64,000 bases of DNA from Bacillota bacterium (GTDB taxonomy: Bacteria; Bacillota; SHA-98; UBA4971). Positions 56,022 through 64,000 of the stretch are shown piece after piece (position 1 is the first letter of the stretch; the number at the start of each line of letters is the position of its first letter). The notes under the pieces were generated by a model. The model was not told the origin of the DNA, did not search any database, and worked only from the letters and a program-made list of their open reading frames with translations. Position numbers and translations under genes: made by a program. The DNA lies in the NCBI GenBank assembly GCA_030024085.1, contig JASEJE010000004.1, forward strand, positions 1 to 64,000, given 5' to 3'.

Positions 56022-56090
56022 ATAGCGCCAGGTTGTCGCGTCTCTCGCCTCCTTATCCATTATGGAAGTTATGTGGGGAGGGGCCGGAAA

Positions 56091-57149
56091 GTGCCTGAAC
56101 TCAGGCTTGACCCTGTGACAGGGCGCTGGGTGCTGGTGGCCACCGAGCGTGCCAGGAGACCAAAGGACTTCGCCCAGCAGGACGCGGCGGCCGGCAAGGC
56201 GCGCCCGGAGCGGAGCGATACGTGCCCGTTCTGTCCAGGGAATGAGAAGCAGACACCACCGGAAGTTTTCTCCTTCCGGCGGGATGGGACAGGCCCCGAC
56301 GAGCCGGGCTGGTGGGTGCGGGGCGTGCCCAACAAATACCCGGCCCTCACATGGGAACCAACCATTCAGGCGTCCACCGCAGGCATATTCAGCGTGAGGC
56401 CGGCCATAGGGGCACATGAGGTCATCATCGAGTCGCCGCTTCACAACGCCAGCCCCGCGACCATGTCATACGACGAGATGGCCGAGGTCGTACGCGCGTA
56501 CATCCACCGTTACCGCGCCCTCTCCGAGGCCCCGGACATCCAGTATATCCTTGTTTTCAGGAACCACGGCAGGGACGCCGGGGCGTCCCTGGAACACCCT
56601 CATTCCCAGATCGCAGCGGTGCCGCTCGTGCCACCCGTCGTCCTCGAGGAACTGGTCGGGGCGGAGCACCACCATGAGTCCACAGGCCGCTGCGTTTTCT
56701 GCGACATGGTGCAACAGGAGATCGAGTCCGGTGTGCGGATCGTGCTGGAGACGCCGAAGTTCGTTGCGCTGGAGCCGTACGCGTCCAAGATGCCCTTTGA
56801 AACGTGGGTATTGCCCAAGGCACACGGGCCTTCCTTTCACGAACTCGATCCGTCGAGCTGGCATGAGCTCGCGCGGGTCCTCGTGGACGTACTGGGCGCC
56901 GTGAACACGGGTCTCCATGACCCGCCGTACAACTACATCCTTCACACGGCCCCTCCGCACGAGCGGTGCGACGGCTTCTACCACTGGCACATCGAGATCT
57001 TTCCCAAGCTCACCGTGGCGGCGGGGTTCGAGTTCGGGATGGGCGTGTACATCAACATCACGACGCCGGAGAGCGCCGCGGAATTCTTGAGAAATTACAT
57101 TCCGGGAGGTCCCTCCGGAAGGAATTCCGGGGTGCAGGGCCAATACTAA
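56091..57149 (+). CDS. galT: Galactose-1-phosphate uridylyltransferase-like protein
   Basis: ELRLDPVTGRWVLVATERARRP, CPFCPGNE, FRNHGRDAGASLEHPHSQIAAVP, FYHWHIEIFP. Confidence 0.93.
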   Translation: MPELRLDPVTGRWVLVATERARRPKDFAQQDAAAGKARPERSDTCPFCPGNEKQTPPEVFSFRRDGTGPDEPGWWVRGVPNKYPALTWEPTIQASTAGIFSVRPAIGAHEVIIESPLHNASPATMSYDEMAEVVRAYIHRYRALSEAPDIQYILVFRNHGRDAGASLEHPHSQIAAVPLVPPVVLEELVGAEHHHESTGRCVFCDMVQQEIESGVRIVLETPKFVALEPYASKMPFETWVLPKAHGPSFHELDPSSWHELARVLVDVLGAVNTGLHDPPYNYILHTAPPHERCDGFYHWHIEIFPKLTVAAGFEFGMGVYINITTPESAAEFLRNYIPGGPSGRNSGVQGQY

Positions 57150-57254
57150 TAGATGTAGAAACAGAATAGTGCGCCGGATGAAGCTGGAGGGAGATACCCC
57201 GCGACCGCAGACGACCCCAGACGACTGCAGACAACCGCGGCGACCGTGGCGATG

Positions 57255-57478
57255 GCAGCACGGCAGCGGCGCGTGGGAGCCGAAGGAGCAAGATGCCTGC
57301 TTGCCAGGCAGGCGTCCAAACTCTCAGGCAAAAGCACCTTCGCTGACGGCACTCTGGAGAGGCGCTCCTGGCGCGTGAATGCGCGCTGCAGGCGCCGCCG
57401 ACGGGGTAACCCGCGCGCCTGGCAGGCTGGCAGGCCGGCAGGTGGGCGGGGGAATCTCTCAGGCGTCAGGACAGAGAA
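57255..57478 (+). ncRNA. Tandem glycine riboswitch upstream of gcvT
   Basis: GGGAGCCGAAGGAGCAA...AAACTCTCAGGCAAAAGCACC...GACGGCACTCTGGAGAG then GCCGACGGGGTAACC...AATCTCTCAGGCGTCAGGACAGAG. Confidence 0.93.
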
Positions 57479-57503
57479 ACGGGCAACGTGTTTGCCCGTT
57501 TTT
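57479..57503 (+). terminator. Riboswitch-associated intrinsic terminator
   Basis: ACGGGCAA-CGTG-TTTGCCCGT followed by TTTT. Confidence 0.88.
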
Positions 57504-57548
57504 ATGTTTGCGTGGTGGGGCAACGCGTGAAACGACAGAGTTCAGGAG

Positions 57549-58673
57549 GTGGGGATAGTGGCCTCAGAGGGGGTCCGGTTGAAGACGACGCCGTTCCGCG
57601 AACTGCACGTTCGGCACGGCGCCAGGATGACGGAGTTCGGCGGCTGGGAGATGCCTGTTTATTACCGGGGAATAATCGAAGAGCACAAGAAGGTCAGGGA
57701 GAAGGTGGGGCTGTTCGATCTCTCCCATATGGGCGAGATCGAGATAAGCGGCCCCGGCGCGCTGGCGCTCGTTCAGAAGGTCACCACGAACGATGCGTCC
57801 AGGCTCGAGGTCTGCCAGGTGCAGTACTCCGTCATGTGTTACCCAGACGGCGGTGCGGTGGACGACATCCTAGTCTGCCGCAAGGAGGATAGCTATTACC
57901 TGGTGGTCAATGCCTCCAATGCTTCCAAGGACCTGGAATGGCTGAGACTACATGCCGGGGGCGATGTCGAGGTAAAAGACCTGTCGGACGAAACCGCGCT
58001 TCTCGCGATTCAGGGTCCCGACTCCGCCGCGGTGCTTGCGGAGCTGACGCAGGTCCCGCTGGACAGCCTCTACTACTACCATTTCACGGAGGGCGAGGTC
58101 GCCGGGGTGAGATGCCTCGTCTCTCGCACGGGCTACACGGGGGAGGACGGGTTCGAGCTGTTTTTCCATCCCCGTCACGCCCATGCAATGTGGGACGCCC
58201 TGCTGAGGGCGGGGCAGAGGTTCGATATAGAGCCCATCGGCCTCGGTGCCCGGGACACTCTCAGGCTCGAGATGGGATATGCGCTGTACGGGCATGAACT
58301 CGATCCGGCGACGAACCCGCTCGAGGCGGGGCTTGCGTGGGTGGTGGCCATGGATAAGGGCGACTTCATCGGCAGGGACGCGCTCGTGGCTGCGAAGCAG
58401 ATGGGCTTTTCGCGGCGGCTCACAGGTTTCAAGCTGCTGGAGCGGGGCGTGCCGAGGGCGCACTGCGACGTGGCGAAGGGCGGCGCGGTCATCGGCCGGA
58501 CTACGAGCGGATCACTCTCGCCTTCCCTGGGAATAGGAGTTGGCATGTGCTTCGTGCCGCCCGAGGCGGCCAGGCCCGGAACGCGTTTCGATATCGTCAT
58601 CAGGGGCAAGGGAGTCCCCGCGGAGGCTGTTCGGCCGCCCTTCGTGCAGTCGCGTGTCCGTAAGGCCAAATAG
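57549..58673 (+). CDS. gcvT: Glycine cleavage system T protein
   Basis: TPFRELHVRHGARMTEFGGWEMPVYYRGIIEEHKKVREKVGLFDLSHMGEIEI. Confidence 0.96.
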   Translation: MGIVASEGVRLKTTPFRELHVRHGARMTEFGGWEMPVYYRGIIEEHKKVREKVGLFDLSHMGEIEISGPGALALVQKVTTNDASRLEVCQVQYSVMCYPDGGAVDDILVCRKEDSYYLVVNASNASKDLEWLRLHAGGDVEVKDLSDETALLAIQGPDSAAVLAELTQVPLDSLYYYHFTEGEVAGVRCLVSRTGYTGEDGFELFFHPRHAHAMWDALLRAGQRFDIEPIGLGARDTLRLEMGYALYGHELDPATNPLEAGLAWVVAMDKGDFIGRDALVAAKQMGFSRRLTGFKLLERGVPRAHCDVAKGGAVIGRTTSGSLSPSLGIGVGMCFVPPEAARPGTRFDIVIRGKGVPAEAVRPPFVQSRVRKAK

Positions 58674-58780
58674 CGGCAGGGTCAGGGTCAGGGCTGGTGG
58701 CAGGGTCAAGGGCAGGCCGAGAGCGAGCACGGGCGGTCGGAGGCGATCGTGAACGTAGTGCCGGTCGATATCGGACGGGA

Positions 58781-58796
58781 TGTTTCACGTGGAACA
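58781..58796. promoter_or_regulatory. parS site downstream of gcvT
   Basis: TGTTTCACGTGGAACA, exact consensus. Confidence 0.92.
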
Positions 58797-58983
58797 AACA
58801 TACAGACCTGGATGTGCCTGCCCACCTAAACGCACATATGTCGATGCGTGCGGGTGTGTCTAGGTGCGAGTTCAGGAGACTGTTGAACTTCCCCGGTTAA
58901 TCGCATCACCGGGGGACGGGGCCCCGCGAAATGGTGGCCTGAGGCACAGGATCTGTTAGATCCTGTACAACATCAACAGTCTC

Positions 58984-59156
58984 GTTCAGAAATCCATGCC
59001 GGTTTGGGAGAAGCTTCCGGGTTGCCGGTGCTTGCACGACGGGGCGCTCTCGGTTTAGCAAGCGTGAATGCCAGATCTAACGAGGTGCGCCGCAAGCCCG
59101 CCGTCCCCGGAATGCAACACCGGCAACCCCTGGAAAGGTGGCGGTGATCTCTGAAC
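58984..59156 (+). repeat. Type-C palindromic element
   Basis: GTTCAGAAATCCATGCC ... GGCGGTGATCTCTGAAC with core TTGCCGGTGCTTGCACGACGGGG...GCAACACCGGCAA. Confidence 0.8.
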
Positions 59157-59454
59157 CCGCACTTGTTACTGCTCTGTCAGGTATGCATCCCTTAGAAGGG
59201 CTGCGCCGTCAAGGGCCGCGAAGGCCGGGAGTCGGCCTGCCAGACCCGCCAAACCGGATGGTATTCCGTATCTGACAAGGCAGTATTAGAGGAATACTCT
59301 AAATGAGATCGAGGGCCTTCGAATCAGATCAGGAAACCCCGGTCGGGACCAGCGGCGGCGCTGCGCGAGATGAAGCCTGGCCTGAAGGCGAGGGAGACAG
59401 GTTGGGAGGACAGATAGAAAACCCACAACTGTGGACAGAAGGAGGAGGAAGCGT

Positions 59455-59847
59455 ATGTATCCCGGGGATCTCAAGTACAGCGAAAAGCACGAGTGGGTTC
59501 GCGTGGAGGGGAAGATTGCAACGGTGGGCATCACCTCTTTCGCCCAGGAGCAGCTGGGCGCCATCGTAGGGGTCGGCCTTCCAGAGGAGGGCAGCAAGGT
59601 GGAGAAGCACGGGGCTCTCGCCGACCTCGACTCCATGAAGACCGCCGACCAGGTATTCTCTCCGGTGAGCGGGAAGATAGTCAAGGTCAACCGGGCGCTC
59701 GAGGAGCGTCCCGAGCTGATCAATGACGACCCGTACGGCGAGGGATGGGTGGCCGTCATCGAGATGGCCGACCCCGGCGAGCTGGCCGACCTCATGAACG
59801 CCTCGGAGTATGAAGCCTTTGTGGCCGAGGAGGCGAGCAAGGGATGA
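59455..59847 (+). CDS. gcvH: Glycine cleavage system H protein
   Basis: MYPGDLKYSEKHEWVRVEGKIATVGITSFAQEQLGAIVGVGLPEEG, lipoylation motif LDSMKTADQVFSPVSG. Confidence 0.96.
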   Translation: MYPGDLKYSEKHEWVRVEGKIATVGITSFAQEQLGAIVGVGLPEEGSKVEKHGALADLDSMKTADQVFSPVSGKIVKVNRALEERPELINDDPYGEGWVAVIEMADPGELADLMNASEYEAFVAEEASKG

Positions 59848-61184
59848 ACTACGTTCCCCATACTGACCGGGATCGTAGTGAAATGCTTGCCGAGATTGGC
59901 GTGGCAAACCTTGCGGAGCTTTTCTCCGACATACCGTCGGATGTCAGGCTCGGCCATGAGCTGCGTCTGCCGGCGCCCATGTCAGAGTACGACCTCGCCC
60001 GGCACATGGGGGCGCTCGCAAGCAAGAACAGGACGACCGACGATCTCGTGTCGTTCCTTGGGGCCGGCGCCTACGACCACTTTGTCCCAAGCGTGGTGCG
60101 GCATCTCGTCTCGCGATCGGAGTTCTACACCGCCTACACGCCCTATCAGGCCGAGATCAGCCAGGGCATGCTTCAGGCCATATTCGAGTACCAGACGCTC
60201 ATGTGCGAGCTTACCGCCATGGACGTAAGCAACGCATCGCTGTACGACGGGGCGACTGCGGTCGCCGAGGCAGCGACGATGGCGTGCCGACAGACCCGGC
60301 GCCAGCAGGTGGTGATCTCCGCCGCCGTGCACCCCGAGTACCGTACCACGCTCAAGACCTACGCCCGCAACCTCGGCATCGACGTGGTGGAGGCAGGGAT
60401 GAAGGATGGCGCCACCGACCTCGAGGAGCTCGGGCGGCTTGCGTCTTCAGCCACGGCCTGCGTCATCCTACAGAACCCCAACTTCCTCGGTTCCGTGGAG
60501 TCCATGGAGGTCGCGGCCGAGGTGGCGCACAGGAACGGGGCGCTTTTCGTGGCATGTGTCGATCCGATCTCCCTCGGCATCCTCGCCCCTCCGGGTGAGT
60601 ACGGGGCCGACATAGCCGTTGGCGAGGGCCAGGGGCTGGGCAGCCCGATGAGCTTCGGCGGACCGTACCTCGGGTTTCTCACGTGCCGGCAGGAGCTCAT
60701 CAGGAACATGCCCGGCCGCGTCGCCGGCGAGACCCACGACCCCCAGGGGCGGCGTGGCTACATCCTCACCCTTCAGGCCCGGGAGCAGCATATCAGGAGG
60801 GAGCGGGCCACGTCGAACATTTGCTCCAACGAGGCCCTCTCCGCCCTGGCGGCGGCGGTATACCTCTCGTGGCTCGGGAAGGACGGGATGAGGGAGGTCG
60901 CGGACCTCTGCCTGCAGAAGGCCCATTACGCGTTCGACAGGGTCGCGGCGATCCCAGGATTCCGGCCGGTGAGTGAGACCCCCTTCTTCAAGGAGTTTGC
61001 AGTGCGGATGCCTGTTGCCCCGGAGCAGGCGGGCGCAGCTCTTCTCGAGTCGCGCATACTCGGTGGGCTGCCGCTCGGTCGCTACTACCCGGACCTTGGC
61101 GATGCCATGCTCATCGCGGTGACGGAGAAGCGTACTAAAGAGGAGATCGACTCACTCTGCCGTGCACTGGAGGGATTGGCATGA
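59844..61184 (+). CDS. gcvPA: Glycine dehydrogenase (decarboxylating) subunit 1
   Basis: [48 protein letters not shown]. Confidence 0.96.
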   Translation: MNYVPHTDRDRSEMLAEIGVANLAELFSDIPSDVRLGHELRLPAPMSEYDLARHMGALASKNRTTDDLVSFLGAGAYDHFVPSVVRHLVSRSEFYTAYTPYQAEISQGMLQAIFEYQTLMCELTAMDVSNASLYDGATAVAEAATMACRQTRRQQVVISAAVHPEYRTTLKTYARNLGIDVVEAGMKDGATDLEELGRLASSATACVILQNPNFLGSVESMEVAAEVAHRNGALFVACVDPISLGILAPPGEYGADIAVGEGQGLGSPMSFGGPYLGFLTCRQELIRNMPGRVAGETHDPQGRRGYILTLQAREQHIRRERATSNICSNEALSALAAAVYLSWLGKDGMREVADLCLQKAHYAFDRVAAIPGFRPVSETPFFKEFAVRMPVAPEQAGAALLESRILGGLPLGRYYPDLGDAMLIAVTEKRTKEEIDSLCRALEGLA

Positions 61185-62653
61185 CCATGCCGCTCATCTT
61201 CGAACGAAGCGAGGCCGGCAGGAGAGCTTACTCGCTGCCAGAGTGCGATGTCCCCAGGAAGGACGCGACGGAGCTCCTCCCGGGGTGGGCGCTTCGCAAA
61301 CGCGCCGCCGACCTGCCGGAGGTAAGCGAGGTCGACCTTGTTCGCCACTACACGAAGCTCTCCCAGCGTAACCACGGAGTTGACGTCGGCTTCTATCCGC
61401 TCGGCTCCTGCACCATGAAGTACAATCCCAAGGTCAACGAGGACGCCGCGGCGCTTCCCGGGTTCAGCGCGCTCCATCCCTACCAGCCCGAGGAGCTTGC
61501 CCAGGGGGCGCTGGAGCTTATGTACGAACTCGGGCGTTACCTGTGCGAGATCGGCGGGATGGACGAGGCCACCCTGCAGCCTGCGGCGGGCGCGCACGGC
61601 GAGCTGACGGGGCTTATGATCATCAAGGCCTACCACGAGAGCCGGGGGGATGGCGCAGAGCGCACGAAAGTGATCGTCCCCGACTCCGCCCACGGCACGA
61701 ACCCGGCAAGCGCTGCGTTCTGCGGGTACAAGGTCGTCGAGGTGAAATCCGATGGGCGCGGCGGCGTGGACCTGGACTCGCTGAGGGCAGCGATGTCGGA
61801 CGAGGTAGCGGCTCTGATGCTCACGAACCCGAACACCCTCGGGCTCTTCGACGAGAACATCGTGGAGATCGCGAAGATAGTCCACGACGCGGGCGGGCTC
61901 CTCTACTACGACGGTGCGAACATGAACGCCATCATGGGCATCGCGCGCCCGGGCGACATGGGGTTCGACGTGCTCCACTTCAACCTGCACAAGACGTTCT
62001 CCACGCCTCACGGCGGCGGGGGGCCGGGGTCCGGCCCGGTGGCCGTGAAGAAGGCGCTCGCCCCCTTCCTGCCCGTCCCGGTCGTCGAAAAAACGGACGG
62101 GAAGTTCGTCCTCGACTACGCGAGACCCCAGTCCATCGGGAAGGTCAAGGCCTTCTACGGCAACTTCAACGTGATGGTGAAGGCCTACGCGTACATCAGG
62201 GCGCTGGGCGCGAAGGGCTTGCGCCAGGCCAGCGAGAACGCCGTGCTCAACGCGAACTACCTCATGAGGAAGCTTGCGCCTTACTACCATCTGCCGTATG
62301 ATCGACACTGCAAGCACGAGTTCGTCCTGTCAGGGGAATACCAGCTCGCGTCGGGGGTCCATACGGGAGACATAGCCAAGATGCTCCTGGACTATGGGTT
62401 CCACGCGCCGACGGTGTACTTCCCCCTCATCGTGAAGGAAGCCATCATGGTGGAGCCCACCGAAACCGAATCAAGGGACACGCTGGACGCGTTCGTGGAC
62501 GCAATGATAGGGATCGCGCAGCTTGCGGAGAAGGACCCGGAGGCGCTGCACACAGCGCCCCACAAGATGGTGGTCGGAAGGCTCGACGACGTCACCGCGG
62601 CGCGCCGCCCGGTGCTGCGCTGGAGGCCGAACAAGCAGACGAATGCCGGTTGA
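61181..62653 (+). CDS. gcvPB: Glycine dehydrogenase (decarboxylating) subunit 2
   Basis: [54 protein letters not shown]. Confidence 0.97.
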   Translation: MTMPLIFERSEAGRRAYSLPECDVPRKDATELLPGWALRKRAADLPEVSEVDLVRHYTKLSQRNHGVDVGFYPLGSCTMKYNPKVNEDAAALPGFSALHPYQPEELAQGALELMYELGRYLCEIGGMDEATLQPAAGAHGELTGLMIIKAYHESRGDGAERTKVIVPDSAHGTNPASAAFCGYKVVEVKSDGRGGVDLDSLRAAMSDEVAALMLTNPNTLGLFDENIVEIAKIVHDAGGLLYYDGANMNAIMGIARPGDMGFDVLHFNLHKTFSTPHGGGGPGSGPVAVKKALAPFLPVPVVEKTDGKFVLDYARPQSIGKVKAFYGNFNVMVKAYAYIRALGAKGLRQASENAVLNANYLMRKLAPYYHLPYDRHCKHEFVLSGEYQLASGVHTGDIAKMLLDYGFHAPTVYFPLIVKEAIMVEPTETESRDTLDAFVDAMIGIAQLAEKDPEALHTAPHKMVVGRLDDVTAARRPVLRWRPNKQTNAG

Positions 62654-63548
62654 AGAGACGAAACACGAGTCCGCGCCGCCCGGAGCGCTGCTCGACATGG
62701 CATGGGATGTCCGGCGCTCGGCCTTCGGGGGCAGCATCGAGTGGGTGAACCCGGTGCGCACCGCCGTCCTGAGCGTCACCGGGAGCGCCTGCGCGCTCGG
62801 ATGCGCCCACTGCGGCGGCCATTACCTCGAGCACATGCTTCCCATCGAGAGATGGCGCGAACTGGTCAGCGCGAAGGACGGCGCGGACCGGGTGTCGAGC
62901 TGCCTGGTGAGCGGCGGGTGCGACATGCGCGGCAGGGTGCCTGTTGCGGCGCATATCGGCACGGTCAGGGAGCTTGCGTCCAGGTGGAGGCTCAACCTTC
63001 ACCTCGGCCTCGCTGACGAGTGCGAGGTGGCGGAGCTTGCGCCCCTCCGACCCGTGGTGTCGTTCGACCTCGTGGCGGATGACGCCACGATTCGCGAGGT
63101 ATATGGCCTGGATGCCTCGGCCGAGGACTTCATCTCGACCTACGCCATGCTCCGGCGCCACGTGCGGGTCGTGCCTCACATCTGCATCGGGCTGCGAGGC
63201 GGCGGGCCCTCGGGCGAGTTCGAGGCGCTTCGGGCGCTCGAGCGCCTGGGGGCCGAGGCAATCATATTCATCGTCTTCACGCCGACCCCGGGCACGCGCT
63301 ATGCATCCCGAATGCCGCCCGACCCCCGAGAGGCTGCGCGGATCATCGCGCGTGCGAGGATCATGTTTCCGACCACCCCCATCTACCTTGGATGCATGCG
63401 TCCCAGGGGCGCTTACCGCGACACCCTCGACACCCTCGCGATCCGGGCGGGCGTGAACAGGATAGTCGCCCCGTCCCTCCGGGCGAGAGAGGCAGCGGAG
63501 GCGCTGGGGCTTTCCGCAACGTGGCGAGAGGAGTGCTGCGCGTTTTGA
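62643..63548 (+). CDS. Radical SAM protein, candidate component of a two-protein lipoyl synthase
   Basis: Cx3Cx2C in [16 protein letters not shown]; overlaps gcvPB. Confidence 0.8.
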   Translation: MPVEETKHESAPPGALLDMAWDVRRSAFGGSIEWVNPVRTAVLSVTGSACALGCAHCGGHYLEHMLPIERWRELVSAKDGADRVSSCLVSGGCDMRGRVPVAAHIGTVRELASRWRLNLHLGLADECEVAELAPLRPVVSFDLVADDATIREVYGLDASAEDFISTYAMLRRHVRVVPHICIGLRGGGPSGEFEALRALERLGAEAIIFIVFTPTPGTRYASRMPPDPREAARIIARARIMFPTTPIYLGCMRPRGAYRDTLDTLAIRAGVNRIVAPSLRAREAAEALGLSATWREECCAF

Positions 63549-64000
63549 CGGAGATTGCTCGCGACCTGGCGTACCCCAGGACTATAAGGGTGTCAACCGG
63601 AACCGCTGCTGTGCTGGGGCTTCTTGCCGCCCGCCTCGACGATGCGCCGACCACGGCTTACCTTCTGACGGGCGGGCGGTGCGGCGCGAGCTGTGCCTTT
63701 TGCCCGCAGGCGCGCACGAGCGCCTCCCCAGACGACCTGCTGTCGCGCGTGAGCTGGCCGGAGTTCGAGACGGGGCGCGTCCTCGGGGCGCTCGCACGGC
63801 ATCCGGCCGGCCTGGGTCGCGTGTGCATCCAGGTCACGCGTACCGCCGAGGCCCGGGAGGCGCTCCGGCGGCTCATCCCCGCCCTCGAGGCCGTGCGGCG
63901 CGGCGGGCCCAGCCCAGGCGGCTCCCGCCCATTCGCGATATCCATCTCCCATCACCCGGCCTCGGTGGCCGAGGTGGAAGAGGTCCTGGCGCTGGGCGCC
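63545..64000 (+). CDS. Radical SAM protein, second candidate lipoyl-synthase component (truncated at window end)
   Basis: Open frame to the edge, not in ORF track: [27 protein letters not shown]...YLLTGGRCGASCAFCPQART with Cx3Cx2C. Confidence 0.78.
   Translation, partial: MTEIARDLAYPRTIRVSTGTAAVLGLLAARLDDAPTTAYLLTGGRCGASCAFCPQARTSASPDDLLSRVSWPEFETGRVLGALARHPAGLGRVCIQVTRTAEAREALRRLIPALEAVRRGGPSPGGSRPFAISISHHPASVAEVEEVLALGA

Overview
High-GC, spore-former-type Bacillota (Firmicutes) chromosomal segment spanning the replication origin. Left arm (minus strand): rtcB, archease, gyrA, gyrB, remB-like, DUF721, recF, rlbA/yaaA, dnaN, dnaA and an HATPase+HTH gene. Right arm (plus strand): rpmH, rnpA, yidD, yidC, jag, mnmE, mnmG (frameshifted in this sequence), rsmG, noc, parA, parB, DUF4446, M23 peptidase, bactofilin, phosphoribosyltransferase, ykuS-like, yyaC (-), YkvI-like, TPR, VanW, the atp operon, an aminotransferase, tmk, MFS, a GlnQ-like ATPase, an aldolase, proS (-), a C39-like peptidase, DUF554, galT, and a glycine-riboswitch-gcvT...gcvH-gcvPA-gcvPB locus followed by two radical-SAM genes that look like a two-protein lipoyl synthase. 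Main findings: (1) an ATP synthase operon with no separate delta gene, in which a delta C-terminal-like domain is fused to the N-terminus of alpha; the c subunit has a second carboxylate in TM1 and beta has a low-complexity insertion. (2) A modular superfamily of ~170-213 bp palindromic intergenic elements with a shared TTGCCGGTG...CACCGGCAA core frame and three different arm types, including a core-inverted copy, chimeras and stem-preserving substitutions; three genes take their stop codon from the element terminus. (3) A ~530 bp noncoding array of GACCA/TGGTC motifs at roughly helical spacing, downstream of parB and next to parS and a 34-bp perfect palindrome containing a Noc site. (4) Recurrent low-complexity insertions in otherwise conserved housekeeping proteins. 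All calls are from reading the sequence; no searches were run.
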